Positions 11,001 to 22,757 of a stretch of DNA of 64,000 nucleotides are shown one piece after another. This DNA comes from Mitragyna speciosa (Eukaryota > Streptophyta > Magnoliopsida > Gentianales > Rubiaceae). A program made the translations under genes and the position numbers. The notes beneath the pieces were generated by a model. That model had not been told where the DNA came from. It ran no database searches and saw only the letters and a program-made list of their open reading frames with translations. Each line of letters begins with the position of its first letter. Positions within the stretch are counted from its first letter, which is position 1. Location of the stretch: assembly GCA_024721245.1 (NCBI GenBank), contig CM045562.1, positions 22,074,017 through 22,138,016 on the forward strand, read 5' to 3'.

Positions 11001-12474
11001 AGCAAATTCATCAGAATATTGTTAGGAAAAAAAAATTTTGGCAAGTGTGGGTGTCAAGGAGTTTTTGACAAATCATAAGAGTCGCGTTTGCCAAACGCGG
11101 CATTGTACTTTTTTTTTAAAATATTCATCCGCTGCGTTTGGGAAACGCGGTGGGACAACCTGCGTTTCCCAAACGCGGTACTGCTCACTATTCACTATTC
11201 ATTTTTTTTTTTTTTTTTGCATAAGAGGTTAGGGTTTTTGGTTTAATATTTTTTTTTAGGTTATTGTTTAGGTAGATTTGTAGGTTTTAAGTAAAAGTAA
11301 TTGAGGTAGTTCAATGTTTGAATTGAAGAATTTTAGATTTAGAAATAATAAAGCTGTAGACACCAAATTTGATATACCACTAAATTTTTTAATATCTTGT
11401 GGACCATTTTTTATTTTTGAATGCGAAATATGGTTTTTAGGAAAAGTGTGCAAGAATCTTCTGGCAAAGTTGTAATTTCAGCACGTAAACACCTTTTCAG
11501 CCAAATTTTTATTTTTAAATTCATATTTTATACCCTTGTACAAATTTCTAAATTTTGTAATTTTTCTAAATGAACCACATATTACGTCAATTCAAGGGTA
11601 AAATAGTTATTTTCAATTTGTGAATGTTTTTTTTTGGCTATTTTGGAATCCCAAAATCATATCTCATAATTTTAAGCATATTTTAAAATTGTGATAATTT
11701 TTTAGGTTAAAAAAAATAACGATTTTGCTTCAGGTACGTATGCATCATAGAAAAAATAGTTTTTGAACTCAAAAAATTATTACAAATTTAGAATATACTT
11801 AAAAGTATGAAATATGAGTTTGGGATTTAAAAATAGCCAAAAAAAAAGGCATTCAAAAATAAAAATGACTATTTTGTCCTTCAATTGACGTAATACACAG
11901 AAAAATAATGGTTCATTTAGAAAAATTACAAAATTTAAAAATTTGTACAAGGGTATAAAATATGAATTTAAAAATAAAAAATTGGCGAAAAAGGTGTTTA
12001 CGTGCTGAAATTATAATTTTGCCAGAAGACTTTTACACACTTTCTCTAAAAACCAGATTTTGCATTCAAAAAATAAAAAATGGCCCACCAGATATTATAA
12101 ATTTTAGCTGTATATCAAAATTTGGTATCTATATTTTTATTATTTCTAAATCTAAAATTTTTCAAATCAAACATTGAACTGCTTCAATTACTTTTACTTA
12201 AATCCTATAAATCTATCTAAACAATAACTCAAAAAAAACCTTAAACCTAAAAGCTCTAACCTTCTTTTGTAGAAAAAAAGGTGAATAGTATCGCTGCGTT
12301 TGGGAAACACAGGTGGTCCCACCATGTTTTCCAATTGTGGCGCATGAATATTTTTTTAAAAAAAAGTACAATGCCAGCGTTTGGCAAACACAATGACTAT
12401 AATTTGCCAAAAACCCCTTAGACACTCACACTTGTCGAATTTTTTTTAACCTAACAATATTTCAATGAATTTGC
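11001..12474. mobile_element. 1.47-kb foldback element with arms of about 700 bp, copy A only
   Basis: The two halves are inverted copies meeting near 11735-11745. The ends read GCAAATTCAT on both strands, and the arms match over hundreds of bases, for example TTGTACAAGGGTATAAAATA at about 11943-11962 against its complement at about 11530-11549. Flanks GAAACTTTGA (left) and GAATCTTTGA (right) are a likely 10-bp target duplication with one mismatch, which fits a Mutator-like origin. The left arm has three short palindromes of the type GCGTTTGGGAAACGC (11083-11177); the right arm versions are decayed. There is no coding capacity. Confidence 0.8.
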
Positions 12475-15400
12475 TAGAATCTTTGACTCCCCAAAATAAT
12501 AATAATAATAATACAAAAAAAAGTAGAGAACAAACCCTTTGGCTCTGTTTGTTTGGTTCTGTTTTTTAGTACCATATTTTTAAAAATTTTTTTACACGTT
12601 TTTCAACTAATCTTTTATCTCACAAATACATTGATCGATGAAAATCTTTAAAACTACTACAATAATGTTTTCTCAAAAATACAAAAAAAAAAAAAAACCA
12701 TGTAGACGGAGTCATAAGGATAATGTACTTTGCGATTTTTGTCACGGAGAACAGATATGAAACTTATGACAAAAGTTCAATGCTAAATTGATCGAACTGG
12801 TTCCCATATGTTCTGCATGGATAGCAGCTTCTTTCAACTGCTCTCCATCCAAAACATCATTGTGTACAAATTAAAGCGGAAAAGGCTGTGTTGAGAGTTC
12901 AATTTCCTTTTGGAACTTCGGTTAAGTAATGCAAATCATTTTTGTACTTATTGAATACATGAAAACCTTTGTCTCCTAGATGACTACGTATCTCCTAAAC
13001 GATGTACTCCAGTTGGAAAATAATAAGACCATTGTCTAATCAATTTTCAATTATTATGAATTATTTGCAATAGGGAAATTAACCAATTAATTTTCAATTA
13101 TTATGAATTATTATGAATTATTTGACATTGGTTAATTTCCGATTAATTAATTAATATTTTTTTAATTAATTAAACAGTTATTTAAACTGTCAGTGCCCCT
13201 TCATTAAGACACAACCTTTCAGACAAAAGGTTGTCATTGTCTTTAAATACCCAAACCGATTAGAACTCTTCTAACCAAGCGATTTGTGTGTTAATCTGAC
13301 TTTGTTGAATCCTAGAGATAATTTGCCTGTTAACGATAAGGGGCAAATAACACCTTAAGGACAGTGATTTTTCACGCCTCAAAGTCATCTTTATTTTCGC
13401 ATAAATTTCTGTATTTTACTTAACATCAATTTCATGTGAGCTTCATTTATTTGGTTTGTGTTTTTGTCCAGGCTTGGGTATGATTTCTTTATGTTTCTCT
13501 CTTTTTTTCTTTTTCTTTTTTTTTTTAATGACGATGGAGAAGGGGATTTGTTTTAATAAGAATTTCACGAAAGCAATCGTGGATATCCATGTGGAATTTG
13601 CGGCTAATGTCAGCAAAATGTTGTTTCTTGTTACTAAAAATAACAACAAGGGGTAATAATTGTAATTATCCGAACAAGAGGGGAGGTTTTATAATTAGGA
13701 TAAATCTTAGGGAAGGAATGTAAATTTATCCCAAAAAAGAAATAGGAGGAAGAAGAAGATTCTCACAGCTTACACGCGGTAGACAGAGCAATGTAATTTT
13801 GGGTAGTTAGTACTAGACTTTGTCTTGGGTACTGGCCCAATCCTTTCTCGGGCCTCCAGTTTTCTGGTATTTTGATAGGCGTTAAAGGCCCGTACTCTTA
13901 TCCAAGAGTAGTATTGCTGTTCCATGTAGAAGTGTCTCGGTAACTCAGTTCAATAGCGCTTGCGTCACCATGGCGCGGGGAAAAAAGAGAGAGGAAAAAA
14001 AAAAAAAAAATCCCACACCTGTTTCAAATATTCCATTTGCTTTAGAACCATCCCAAAACTCCAATGGTGGCCTGCTCTAACCTTGAAATAGGTAAACTTT
14101 ACTTCCTACTAAAGAATAGAAAGGCCACTTGAATTTGTAGTTTTTTTCTCCACTTCTCCCTACTTGTTACTTCTATTGCAACACCGATATATAATAATGC
14201 GGGTACCATTGTAAGGTATATTATCAATAGATTTTGATTTTTATAAAAACTCTTGAAAATCAATTATCCGTCATTTTAGCTTAAAAAATCGAAAAGTAAA
14301 GTAAAAAAAGCAGTTAAGAATATTATAAAACAAATTTTTAAAATAAAAGGTTAAAATTAAGTAAAAAAACTATTGAGAATAGTCCCTAAGTCTTGTTCTC
14401 AACAAGTTTCTTCTACTTGATTTTAGCTTCTAATTTTAAAAATCTATTCTGTAATGTTTTCAATTTTTTTTTCTAACCCTACTTTTGAATTTTTTAAGCT
14501 TAAATCATGACCAACTAATTTTTAGTTTTTCTAAGATCTATTTTTACAAAAATCAAAATTTGTTGAGAACAAACCTTAAATTTTAAACAGAAAATGAGGC
14601 CATAATTTCATTTTGAAATAACATGCACAACTGTGTAAACATCCATAACCCGTCAACCCAAACATCAACTTTCCAATCCAAATAGTTGAATCAAAATTTC
14701 TTGAAAGTTATTGTTAAGTTTTTTTTTTTCCAGCCATCCGAAATCTCCATTTTGATTTATACTAAGCCCACCACGAACGAAACAAGCATATCCTTTAGAT
14801 CGAAGGAAACAAGCGTATCCTAAACTTTCAGCATTTATTGTTTCACCTCTCGGAACCCGCGAGTTCTTATCAATCTATTTAGAATTTCAGCCTATAAAAG
14901 CTATAAATACTTTCGCGTAGTAATGCTGTACTCGAAAAGAATAGCTAGAAGTAACTAAAACAAATTAAAATTGCCGAGAAATATTGGTGCGGTAAGACTA
15001 TAGCTCTATCCATGTTATTAAAAAAAAAAAAAAAAGAATATCAGAAGATGGAGGGTACACAATGTCTTTCTCCATAATATGAATGATTACAAGATCTCAA
15101 AATTTTCATAGATAATGAATAATCATAGAATAAGAATTACTGAAATAATTCTTTTACTTTCTTGACTTCCTTGTCTTTAAATTTGATTAAAAAACATAGT
15201 TTTTATCAGGAGTAACTTTTAGTTGTCCCTTGCGAAAATTTTCATCTAACAGATTTTGAACCAAGTACAATGCTAAGACTCATTTTGCCTAAAGAAAATA
15301 GACACAAAATATCAAGCTGCCTTGGTGTCATTGCCTTGAAATAGAAATTTACTTACAATACAAGTCTTCTGTGCACTAAAAAGTCTAAATTTTGTTTCCC

Positions 15401-15526
15401 AAGTACACTTTCAACAATATTCAAGACTACTGACGCATCAAAACGAATAGTACAAGACTACAAGGCAATAACTCCCTGCTCATAACGAAATAGTGCCATT
15501 CAGAATTGAAGAGGACAACGAATTAA
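12475..15526. other. Unit A/B junction and left flank of unit B, no gene seen
   Basis: 12475-13060 is the right end of unit A. 13065-13425 is private sequence of unknown origin. From 13425 on, the DNA aligns with the left ends of units C (25030 on) and D (37190 on). A short frame (MTMEKGICFNKNFTKAI) recurs at 13531, near 25130 and near 37300, but its surroundings are not conserved, so I do not call a gene. Confidence 0.55.
14215..14575. repeat. Old AT-rich inverted-repeat element in unit left flanks
   Basis: The ends are loosely inverted: TTTTGATTTTTATAAAAACT on the left and, on the complement of the right end, TTTTGATTTTTGTAAAAATA. The same block stands at about 25795-26180 and 38150-38510, so it predates the duplications. 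It is probably an old MITE; no target duplication was identified. Confidence 0.4.
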
Positions 15527-17694
15527 CTATTCCATGGCTTGCTGATCAGAAATCAGATCCCATAGATCTGCATAAATAGAGAAGTAATCTGAGCCATCTT
15601 GATTTTTATGCGTCCAATTGCCACCCTCCTCTACTCCCACTTGGGACAATTCATTGGACCATAGGGTCGTTATATTGTCCTCTCCCGATCCACCAACATC
15701 CAAGGACCCTGTGGTTCCTTCTCTGCCTTCTTCGCCAAGAAACACATTGTCCCACCACAGCATATTGTTTGGTTGTGAAGTTGGAGATGAATCCTTAATA
15801 GTTCCATCTTCTGTTTGAGCAGTAGTCTCTGCATTAGTTGTTTGTTCCCTCAACCAAGATGCATTTTTGCAAAAAGTCCAAGGTCGAGGCTTCACTATGT
15901 TGCTTGCTCGGGCTAACGTTGTTGTGTTACTTCCCTTACGTGTCTTACCCTCTTCCAATTCTCTACTAGTTGTCATCTTCTTTTGTAAATGGGTATTCCA
16001 GTGATTCTTCACGTCATTTGCAGTTCTTCCAGGAAGTCTACCAGCAATTAGTGACCATCTACCGAGCAAGCACAACTACTATGAGAAAAGTCAAGATGCA
16101 GTACGTAATAAGGGACCCAGAACTTTGGATTTGGGCGTCAACATTATGTGTGTGTGTGTGTCTAGTTATAAAAATTAAAATAACAACACAAAATTTTATT
16201 TGAGGGATGAAAATTTAAACAATATAACAAGGTATTATATATAAAAGATTATTCTAATTGATATTTGGTGTGCAACAAGAAGATTGTTATATACAATCAA
16301 GTTACATATTGTCTAAGAAATAACTCAAGTAAGATTATTATATACACACATATACATATATACATATGCAGATACATATATATATGTATGTATGTGTGTA
16401 TGTATATATGTATGTTTACATATATATATATATATATATACATATAGATAGATAGATAGATAGATAAATATGTATATATGTATGTATATATGTATTTATA
16501 TGTATGTATGTATATATATGTATGTCTATGTATGTATATGTATGTATGCAAAATGAGATCCATTGTCGGTAGGTTCTGTAATAGGTCTTGCAAACCAAGC
16601 ATTAATATCGGATGCTGGTAGTTTTACGAGCGTCCGATACTGTATGAAAATTAAAAACTTATCGGGCACTCGTCATTTTACAAGCGTCCAACATCAGTGT
16701 TTTTTTCACAAATTAATCACAAAACCTATTGACAATGGATCTTTTTTTGTTACTTACAATTTTTTCAAATTTTCTAAGCAAATCTTTAATATAAATGTGT
16801 TTGCTTTTGTGACTAATTGTGTAAAAAGTCTCTAAAATTGTTACAAAGTTTTTAAACAAACCAAAAACTTTTTCAATTTAAACAATTTTTTTTCACCTTT
16901 TCAAAAAGTCAAAAAAAAATTATTCACTATCCAAACAATAATTTCAAAAAAATTTCATAAGTCAAACACTTTTCAACCTTTTGAAAAAATCAACAAAAAT
17001 TCTCCAAATAATTTTTTTCAATAATTCTCCCAAATAATAACATCTCAGTTGTGAATGTACCTACCACGTAATATATTTACATGTGATGAAAAATAGGGAG
17101 TGAGATTGAGATTAGTAAAACAATCGGAATAAAAATTGGTGCAAGAACTGCGATGAGTGATGAGAGCTTATTCTAACCTGGGGAACTTCTTATCCCATAC
17201 GAATTTTCCATTTTGATCAAAATCCATTTGTTATTATTCACTTTTTGCTATAATCCTAAAAAGTAAAAATTAGGAATTCATATCAGAGTAATTAACTTTG
17301 AACTTGCCTGTTGCCTAACAACTTGTGAAGCCGGATGATAAGATCGACCTCATCAAGAGCGAAGTCCCCTCTCTTTATATCTGGCCTGAGATAGTTGAGC
17401 CACCTTAGTCTACAACTTTTCCGGCACCTATTCAACCCTGCCAAAACAATAAACCTCGAATATGAAACCTTTTCAACACTTAAATCTGTATAACTTCATG
17501 ATTAACTTTGTCTCCGTCAGTGTGCATGGGCGTTGGTGAGTGTGTCATATGTGTGTCAACTTTGAAATACACTTACCTGCTCTAGCGGGAACTTGGTGCC
17601 ACTTTCCTTCGCCATACTTCTCAATGCACTTTCTTAAAAGGATATCTTCTTCTTCAGTCCATGCACCTTTTCTTACTCCAGGATTACCAAGCAT
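15527..17694 (-). CDS. R2R3-MYB factor, subgroup 6 (anthocyanin activator type), copy B, intact
   Basis: Exons 17694-17577 (118 nt), 17437-17308 (130 nt) and 16058-15527 join in frame to 259 residues. The predicted role is activation of late flavonoid/anthocyanin genes in the nucleus together with bHLH and WD40 partners. R2 and R3 carry all their tryptophans or replacements usual for plants. The bHLH-contact signature in R3 and the ANDV motif are present. The C-terminal KPRPWTF motif differs from the usual KPRPR[ST]F. An acidic, tryptophan-containing tail (MLWWDNVFLGEEG … LWDLISDQQAME) follows. R3 reads NHWNTHL where the others have NYWN or NYWNS. Intron 2 (1249 bp) uses a GC donor and AG acceptor. 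The start MLGNPGV was chosen by alignment with the other copies. Confidence 0.9.
16339..16549. repeat. Compound TA/TATG microsatellite in MYB-B intron 2
   Basis: About 210 bp of TATA, TATG, GTAT and GATA units. Copies C and D have a simple (TA)n at the same place (27911-27944 and 40174-40213). Long open frames here (such as 16297-16602) are artefacts of the repeat. Confidence 0.9.
16560..17045. other. Copy B-specific part of intron 2
   Basis: AT-rich sequence with no match in the introns of copies A, C or D. It replaces the segment seen at about 27950-28830 in C. Similarity resumes at TCAGTTGTGAATGTACC (about 17045). It may be an inserted fragment; no ends were identified. Confidence 0.4.
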
Positions 17695-17810
17695 GGTGCT
17701 TGCCCACGTACACTGCAGTTCGCCGCACTTACACAAAAAGCAAGCACTTGAAAGATGAAAGCGCTGGCGTCCACAGCTGCATTCTCTTACCAGTCCTTTC
17801 AGCTCCCACC

Positions 17811-17820
17811 TATATATAGG
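17811..17820 (-). promoter_or_regulatory. TATA box of MYB-B
   Basis: CCTATATATA on the minus strand, about 117 bp upstream of the ATG at 17694. The ACGT-core site TGACGTGC is at 17887-17894 (plus-strand reading). Confidence 0.65.
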
Positions 17821-18284
17821 ATTTTATTTCCTAATCTCTCTTCATTTGTTCTACCAAACGGTGAGGGGGAAAAAAACAATAGTTTCTGACGTGCAAATTT
17901 GCCATCCACAAGGATGAATTGTTGGAGGACATTTCCAAAAGATACATGAACAGTAATTCTCAGCATAATACAGGAGTATCAACTACTAGTCCACCTATTA
18001 TGAAATAGGTATCTCCAAACCTATTGGTTCTTTATTAACTATCGATTAACACGTCTCTTAACAGAGTTTTCAGACGTGACTTTCGAATTCCCGGTTCACT
18101 TCCCTCACTAACTTGCAGAAACCCTAACACAATTTGGGCACGGAGCCACAAGGGCAGTAATTTCGACCGCTTCAAATGGTTAAAATCTTAAGACTAATAT
18201 TCTATACTTAATCTGAATGTACTAATAACACTTTTTTTTTTTTTGAAAAACTCATGTTCAAGTGTAACATCATTATAAATAATT

Positions 18285-18980
18285 AGGGTTAATTTAAAAA
18301 AACTCCTCTTCACGTTTGGTCAAAGTTACAGTTTATTTACTAATCTTTAATTCTTCTCACTTTATCCCTAATTTCATTTTATCTCATCAACTTAACATTT
18401 AAAATATAATGAGTTGACAAAAATGCTATATCCTAAACCATTTTTCAAATTACAAATTCTTTTCCACTTTCATTGCAACTTAGTAGTTGAAAAAGACAGA
18501 GATTATCCAAAAAAAATTTAAAGCTCATTACCCCTGCATTTATTTGAAAAGCCTTAAATTATTATCATACGCCAAGAGCTTACTAAAAACTTGTGTTTGA
18601 TAAATATTACAAGAATTTTGAAGGTCCAACCATCCAAGAACTTAAGGAAAGAATTTCAACTTTCATGGCTTGTTTTGGGAGTTTTGGACAAAAAAAAAAA
18701 AAGGAAAAGAAAAGAAACTTAAAGAAAAGAAAATACGTTGCTTATAAGTTAAACAAAAGAGAGAGAATGAATTTGGATATATATTTCCGTTTATAGTCAT
18801 TTATGGAAAGAATTGATAATTTAAAAAATTATTTAGGAGGTGACGTTTTTTCAATCCATAATGTTTTAAATGTTAAGTTGATGACGTGAACTGAAATTGA
18901 AGATAAAGTGAAAAAAATTAAAAATTAGGGGATAAACTGTAACTTTGATTAAACGTTAAGGATGCTTTTGAGATTAACCC
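18285..18980. mobile_element. GGGTTAAT element (Mutator-like MITE), unit B copy
   Basis: Begins GGGTTAAT and ends ATTAACCC, with about 150 bp of imperfect inverted repeat. It is flanked by AATAATTA/TAATAATTA direct repeats. A 68-codon frame inside (18593-18796, start MFDKYYKNFEGPTIQEL) is lysine-rich and not recognised. Unit A has the empty site. Confidence 0.8.
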
Positions 18981-19460
18981 TAATAATTAAAATGTGTAAT
19001 ATATGTGAGCACATGCGCCAATCCCTACCACGAATCTCCAATTGTCTTTAAAGATGTGTTGTTATTTCCCATTATTGGGCTATGGACCTCGGTGTTTCGT
19101 CCTCACTGGACTCCAAAATCATTCCAAAAATATTGTACATCCAGTAATTGCCCTTTCTTTCTCTTATCGTTGTGCTGTCACTTTTTGATTGATGGTCAAT
19201 TGATATTTTGATCCAACAACTTGCCTGTCAGCCTCAAACTAATAATTGACATAATTATGAGCCAATTTCTTCCTCTCTTTTGTCTATCTACTTTGTTTTT
19301 TTTTTTTTTTCCATTTTTAGCTGTTCATTTGAAGTCATTATATGTTATAAAATGCTTGAGCCAACTTATTATATTTAATTATGCCATATCACCAATCATG
19401 TCCAATTAGTTCCCCTTCTGATGAAAAGACAAAAAGAGACCAGACAAGTAACTAAGTTTG

Positions 19461-19837
19461 CTTCCCACATCGAGAAGTGGTAGTGTAAGAAATAGGTAAA
19501 TAAGTTTGATGGGCTGTACAAAAGGTGGGTTCCTTTTGTGTACTTCATCTCTTCTCTGTCTACTTTCTCCCTTTCCTATTAACTGTTGAAAAAAGAAAAA
19601 CAAACGACCTTAATCTCTAGTAAAGGAGGTTTATACTAGTTGAGTGGAGTGTTAGTTAATCTCTAGTAAAGGCTTGCTAGTTTCCCCTCTTGTGTCCAGT
19701 AGAATTTCCCATATCGAAAAGTGGTAGTGTAAGAAATGAGTAAATAAGTTTAATGGGCTGCACAAAAGGTAAATCCTTTTTGTGTACCTCATCTCTCATT
19801 TTTCTACTCTTCCCCCTTCCCTATTAACTGTTGAAAA
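19461..19837 (+). mobile_element. SINE-like dimer (377 bp) with 15-bp target duplication, unit B only
   Basis: Two direct monomers of about 134 bp (19461-19594 and 19705-19839) each start near TTCCCACATCG or TTCCCATATCG and end CTATTAACTGTTGAAAAAA. A roughly 110-bp linker lies between them. The whole is flanked by AAGTAACTAAGTTTG (19446-19460 and 19838-19852). A long target duplication plus A-rich 3' ends indicate target-primed retroposition, not LTR integration. Unit C has the empty site near 31460. The start motif resembles the upstream sequence element of plant snRNA promoters (RTCCCACATCG), with a TATA-like stretch about 30 bp later. Confidence 0.65.
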
Positions 19838-19854
19838 AAGTAACTAAGTTTGTT

Positions 19855-21165
19855 TTCATTTTTGATCTTTTAGCTTAGGTTTGCAAGCAATAATAGACAG
19901 AGAACGAGATTTTTGTAACTTTTTGGTGATATATGCACCAAGAATTCTAAATGATCCACGCCAAGAATTCCGCCACCATATGTTTAAGGCGAATGGTGTT
20001 AACTGACACGTTACTTGCCAAAAAAATGCTGACAAAATTGACCATGTACGTTATTTGTCTTCATTTAGAATGCGTGCATGCTCGCAGAAGAAGTTTACAC
20101 AAAGGGGAGATCGAATCTCAGGTACAATGACAACCTTGGAGGGATGGAAGGTTTATATAAAGATTTCCGAATATAGATTAACCTTTTCAGGGAGTGAAAA
20201 AATGTGGAGAAAAATGGATTTACATGTGAAAACAGGTTTTATTTTCCATCAAATGTGAACCGAAATGGAAATAAACAATAGTCTGTCAGATGATACCCAA
20301 TCGTTAAGTGCCTAAATTATTTTCCCTTTTTTTGTTCTTAACGCCAAAACATAAAGTAGTGATGAAACGGTAATCCTTTTTAACCACTTTGGTAAAAAAA
20401 TCTTGAGTCTCTTTCATTTCTATATCTATGTTTGGTTTAAAAAAAAAAAAAGAAAAAAGAAAAGGAAAACCACTCATCTTTTTTTTTTTTTGGGTCCCCT
20501 TTGTTTTAGTACCAACGTGGCCCGCAATCTGTAGCTCAGCGGTGACATATTAAAAGTTTACGATGGCGAATATCATTGTTTGATTAGCCAGTTCGTCAAT
20601 TTTGGAAAACTGAAAAAAGATGACTTGACTGTTATATCGATATTTATATTTTAAATTTTCCTTTGCGGTAGCTCGTAATGTAAATTACTTATAACAATCG
20701 TACTATTTTGAGAACCAAATTAACTTCTTTGAATTTCTAAATTAACAGAAATTTAAATAACATATGGTAATCTGTAGCAGGTTGTCCAAATTATTACCCT
20801 ATACCAAAAAAAAAAGATTATTTTTTTGCTTTTTAACCATCAAATGTCTTGTCTTGACTAATGTTACTAATAAGATTGGATCGGTGTTGTTAATGCATTT
20901 GACAAGAATATAAAAATCTAAACAGCATATTTGGGGTAAGTGTAACCACTAATTATTAGATCATGTGAAAGAAAGGGAACCGTTTTCCATCACACATGAT
21001 AGACAATGTTCAATTTGACAAAGACATATACTAACCATTCTGGAGGACCCAAAGATTTTGACGCGCATGAAAGGTCGCAAGATGTGTGAATTATGAAGTC
21101 TGACTGTGTACAGGTGCTAATGACATAATTATTCATTATTGAAAAGTTTTGAGTATTATTGATAC
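19855..21165. other. Unit B intergenic stretch, no gene seen
   Basis: Aligns with 31490-32900 and 49680-50710 and, outside its insertions, with unit A. No conserved open frame was found. Confidence 0.55.
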
Positions 21166-21169
21166 TCTA

Positions 21170-21690
21170 TTTTTTCTTTTTCTTGTGGAAAGTTTGTTGT
21201 TTCCATTAATAAAAACTATGAAGTTTTACAATAGGGGTATCTCCCCTAAAGTACATCATATCAACTCCATTTTCGTACTCTGAAACCTGAAACATGCAAA
21301 CTTAATAGTCATCATTTTTTCAAACTAAAACTAAGTACATCAAGCTTGATCATTACACCATTCCACCATTAGATCCCCATTTTCCTTAGTTCTTGGGATG
21401 TTTTTCCATTAAGCTGTTACCAATTTCACGTCTTTAACAATTCTGTTCAGCATAGCCACTTTTGTCAAACTCAACATTGCTGAAAATCACCTTTTTTCTC
21501 GGCTGCCTAGTCTGATAAACCGTCACTGCCATTACTAATTAACCTTCTAACTTGATGAGTAAATGAATTATTTTCACATCATTTGCTCCACCATTTTAGT
21601 TGCCAAGGCATTCTTCCACGATAAATGAAACACAATTGCTGAATCTTGTTCCGTATACTTCCAAAATACTGACACTCAACTCACCAGGCG
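21170..21690 (-). mobile_element. Old LINE C-terminal fragment, unit B copy
   Basis: Same remnant as at 7145-7795, shortened at its 5' side: the sequence jumps at about 21678 to TCAACTCACCAGGCG, which in unit C lies some 400 bp further on. No usable open frame remains. Confidence 0.65.
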
Positions 21691-22243
21691 AGTAATAGTT
21701 CATGCACGTACGATTGGTTTGACTCGGCCTAGATTATCTCAGTTCAACAAGGCTTGCGGCCGTTCATTTCTTTTTTCAGAATATATTGGAATGGAAAATA
21801 GAAATATTTTTATTTCTGTCTTTTTGACATGAGAAAAATAAAAGTATTCTGGACGTGGAAGATTGATACGGGCTTAAATTTTCCTTTCAGAAGAATCAGG
21901 ATCCCATGGTGGGCTGGTGGTATGCAGTCGTTTGGATTGTGAGACAATACTGGCAGTAGTTACATGCCTGGAAGACGAAGGATTCAGATTCTAACAGCTA
22001 ATGGTTGTAGTGTGTGATTTCACTCTATCAGTTTTATTATTTTTTTTAACCCTTTTGTCCGAGTTTTTGCTCAGTTTGATATTCTTGAATCAAATTAAGC
22101 ATATTAAACTAAAGAAATAATGGCTTTGTTTGGATTACGTTTTTTAAGAATATTATTTGATGAATAATAAAAAGAGTTGTATTTATTAAATATGCGTGCA
22201 GATATTAACATTCCTCTTCTCTTTTATTGTATTGCCATTGGGG

Positions 22244-22757
22244 TAGGGGTGTCAACGGGCCGGGTCCGGGCCGGAATTGAATGTTCCGGACCCGGACCCG
22301 TTTTTGTGTTGAGGTTCCGGACCCGGACCCGGGACCCGACGGGTCTTGCATTTGGTTTCCCGGATCCGGGTTCGTTCGGGTCCGGGTCCATTCGGGTCCG
22401 GGTCCGGGTTTTGAAAATATAAAATATTTTTATATATTTTATAATTATTATTTATTAAGTATTGAGTATTAGAATTGTAAAATACGTATGTATGTATATT
22501 ATAATTATTATTTATTGAATATTATGTATTAAAAATTTAAAATACGTATATATAATTTATAATTATTATATATATATACGGGTTCGGGTCGGATCCGGGT
22601 CGGAACATGACATTCCGGATTCGACCCGTTTTTTATTAAGAAAAAACGGGTCCGGGTCCGGGTCCGGGTAAACGGAATTTTATTCCTACCCGGACCCGGA
22701 AAAAATCAACGGGTCCAGGTCGGGTCCGGGTCTAGACCCGGACCGTTGACAGCCCTA
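22244..22757. mobile_element. GC-rich non-autonomous hAT-like element (514 bp), unit B only
   Basis: Exact 8-bp duplication CATTGGGG at 22236-22243 and 22758-22765. Ends TAGGGGTGTCAACGG and CCGTTGACAGCCCTA are inverted repeats. The arms consist largely of CGGGTCCGGGT-type repeats, strikingly GC-rich against the surroundings, around an AT-rich centre. Unit C has the empty site at about 34485. No transposase. Confidence 0.9.

Larger units (their letters stand above)
1..13060. repeat. Tandem unit A of the MYB array (left end outside window)
   Basis: This is the first of four direct units, each with a minus-strand MYB gene, its upstream region and an old LINE fragment. It is the most diverged. 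It lacks the GGGTTAAT element and the third hAT-like element that B, C and D share, and it has many private insertions: two MITEs, a LINE fragment, an hAT-like element and a 1.5-kb foldback. The right edge is placed where similarity to the common right end (near 13030-13060) stops. No CAR exon remains. Boundaries come from reading the units side by side and are approximate. Confidence 0.75.

Noticed and set aside
13456..13656. Short open frame with MTMEKGICFNKN, repeated in three units
   Set aside because: Start, length and frame are not kept between units, and the surroundings are homopolymer-rich. It is probably non-coding.
16297..16602. Long tyrosine/isoleucine/histidine-rich open frames on the minus strand
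   Set aside because: They are translations of the TA/TATG microsatellite.
18593..18796. Lysine-rich frame inside the GGGTTAAT element as a gene
   Set aside because: The frame is short and decays differently in units C and D. It may be captured DNA, but I see no family.
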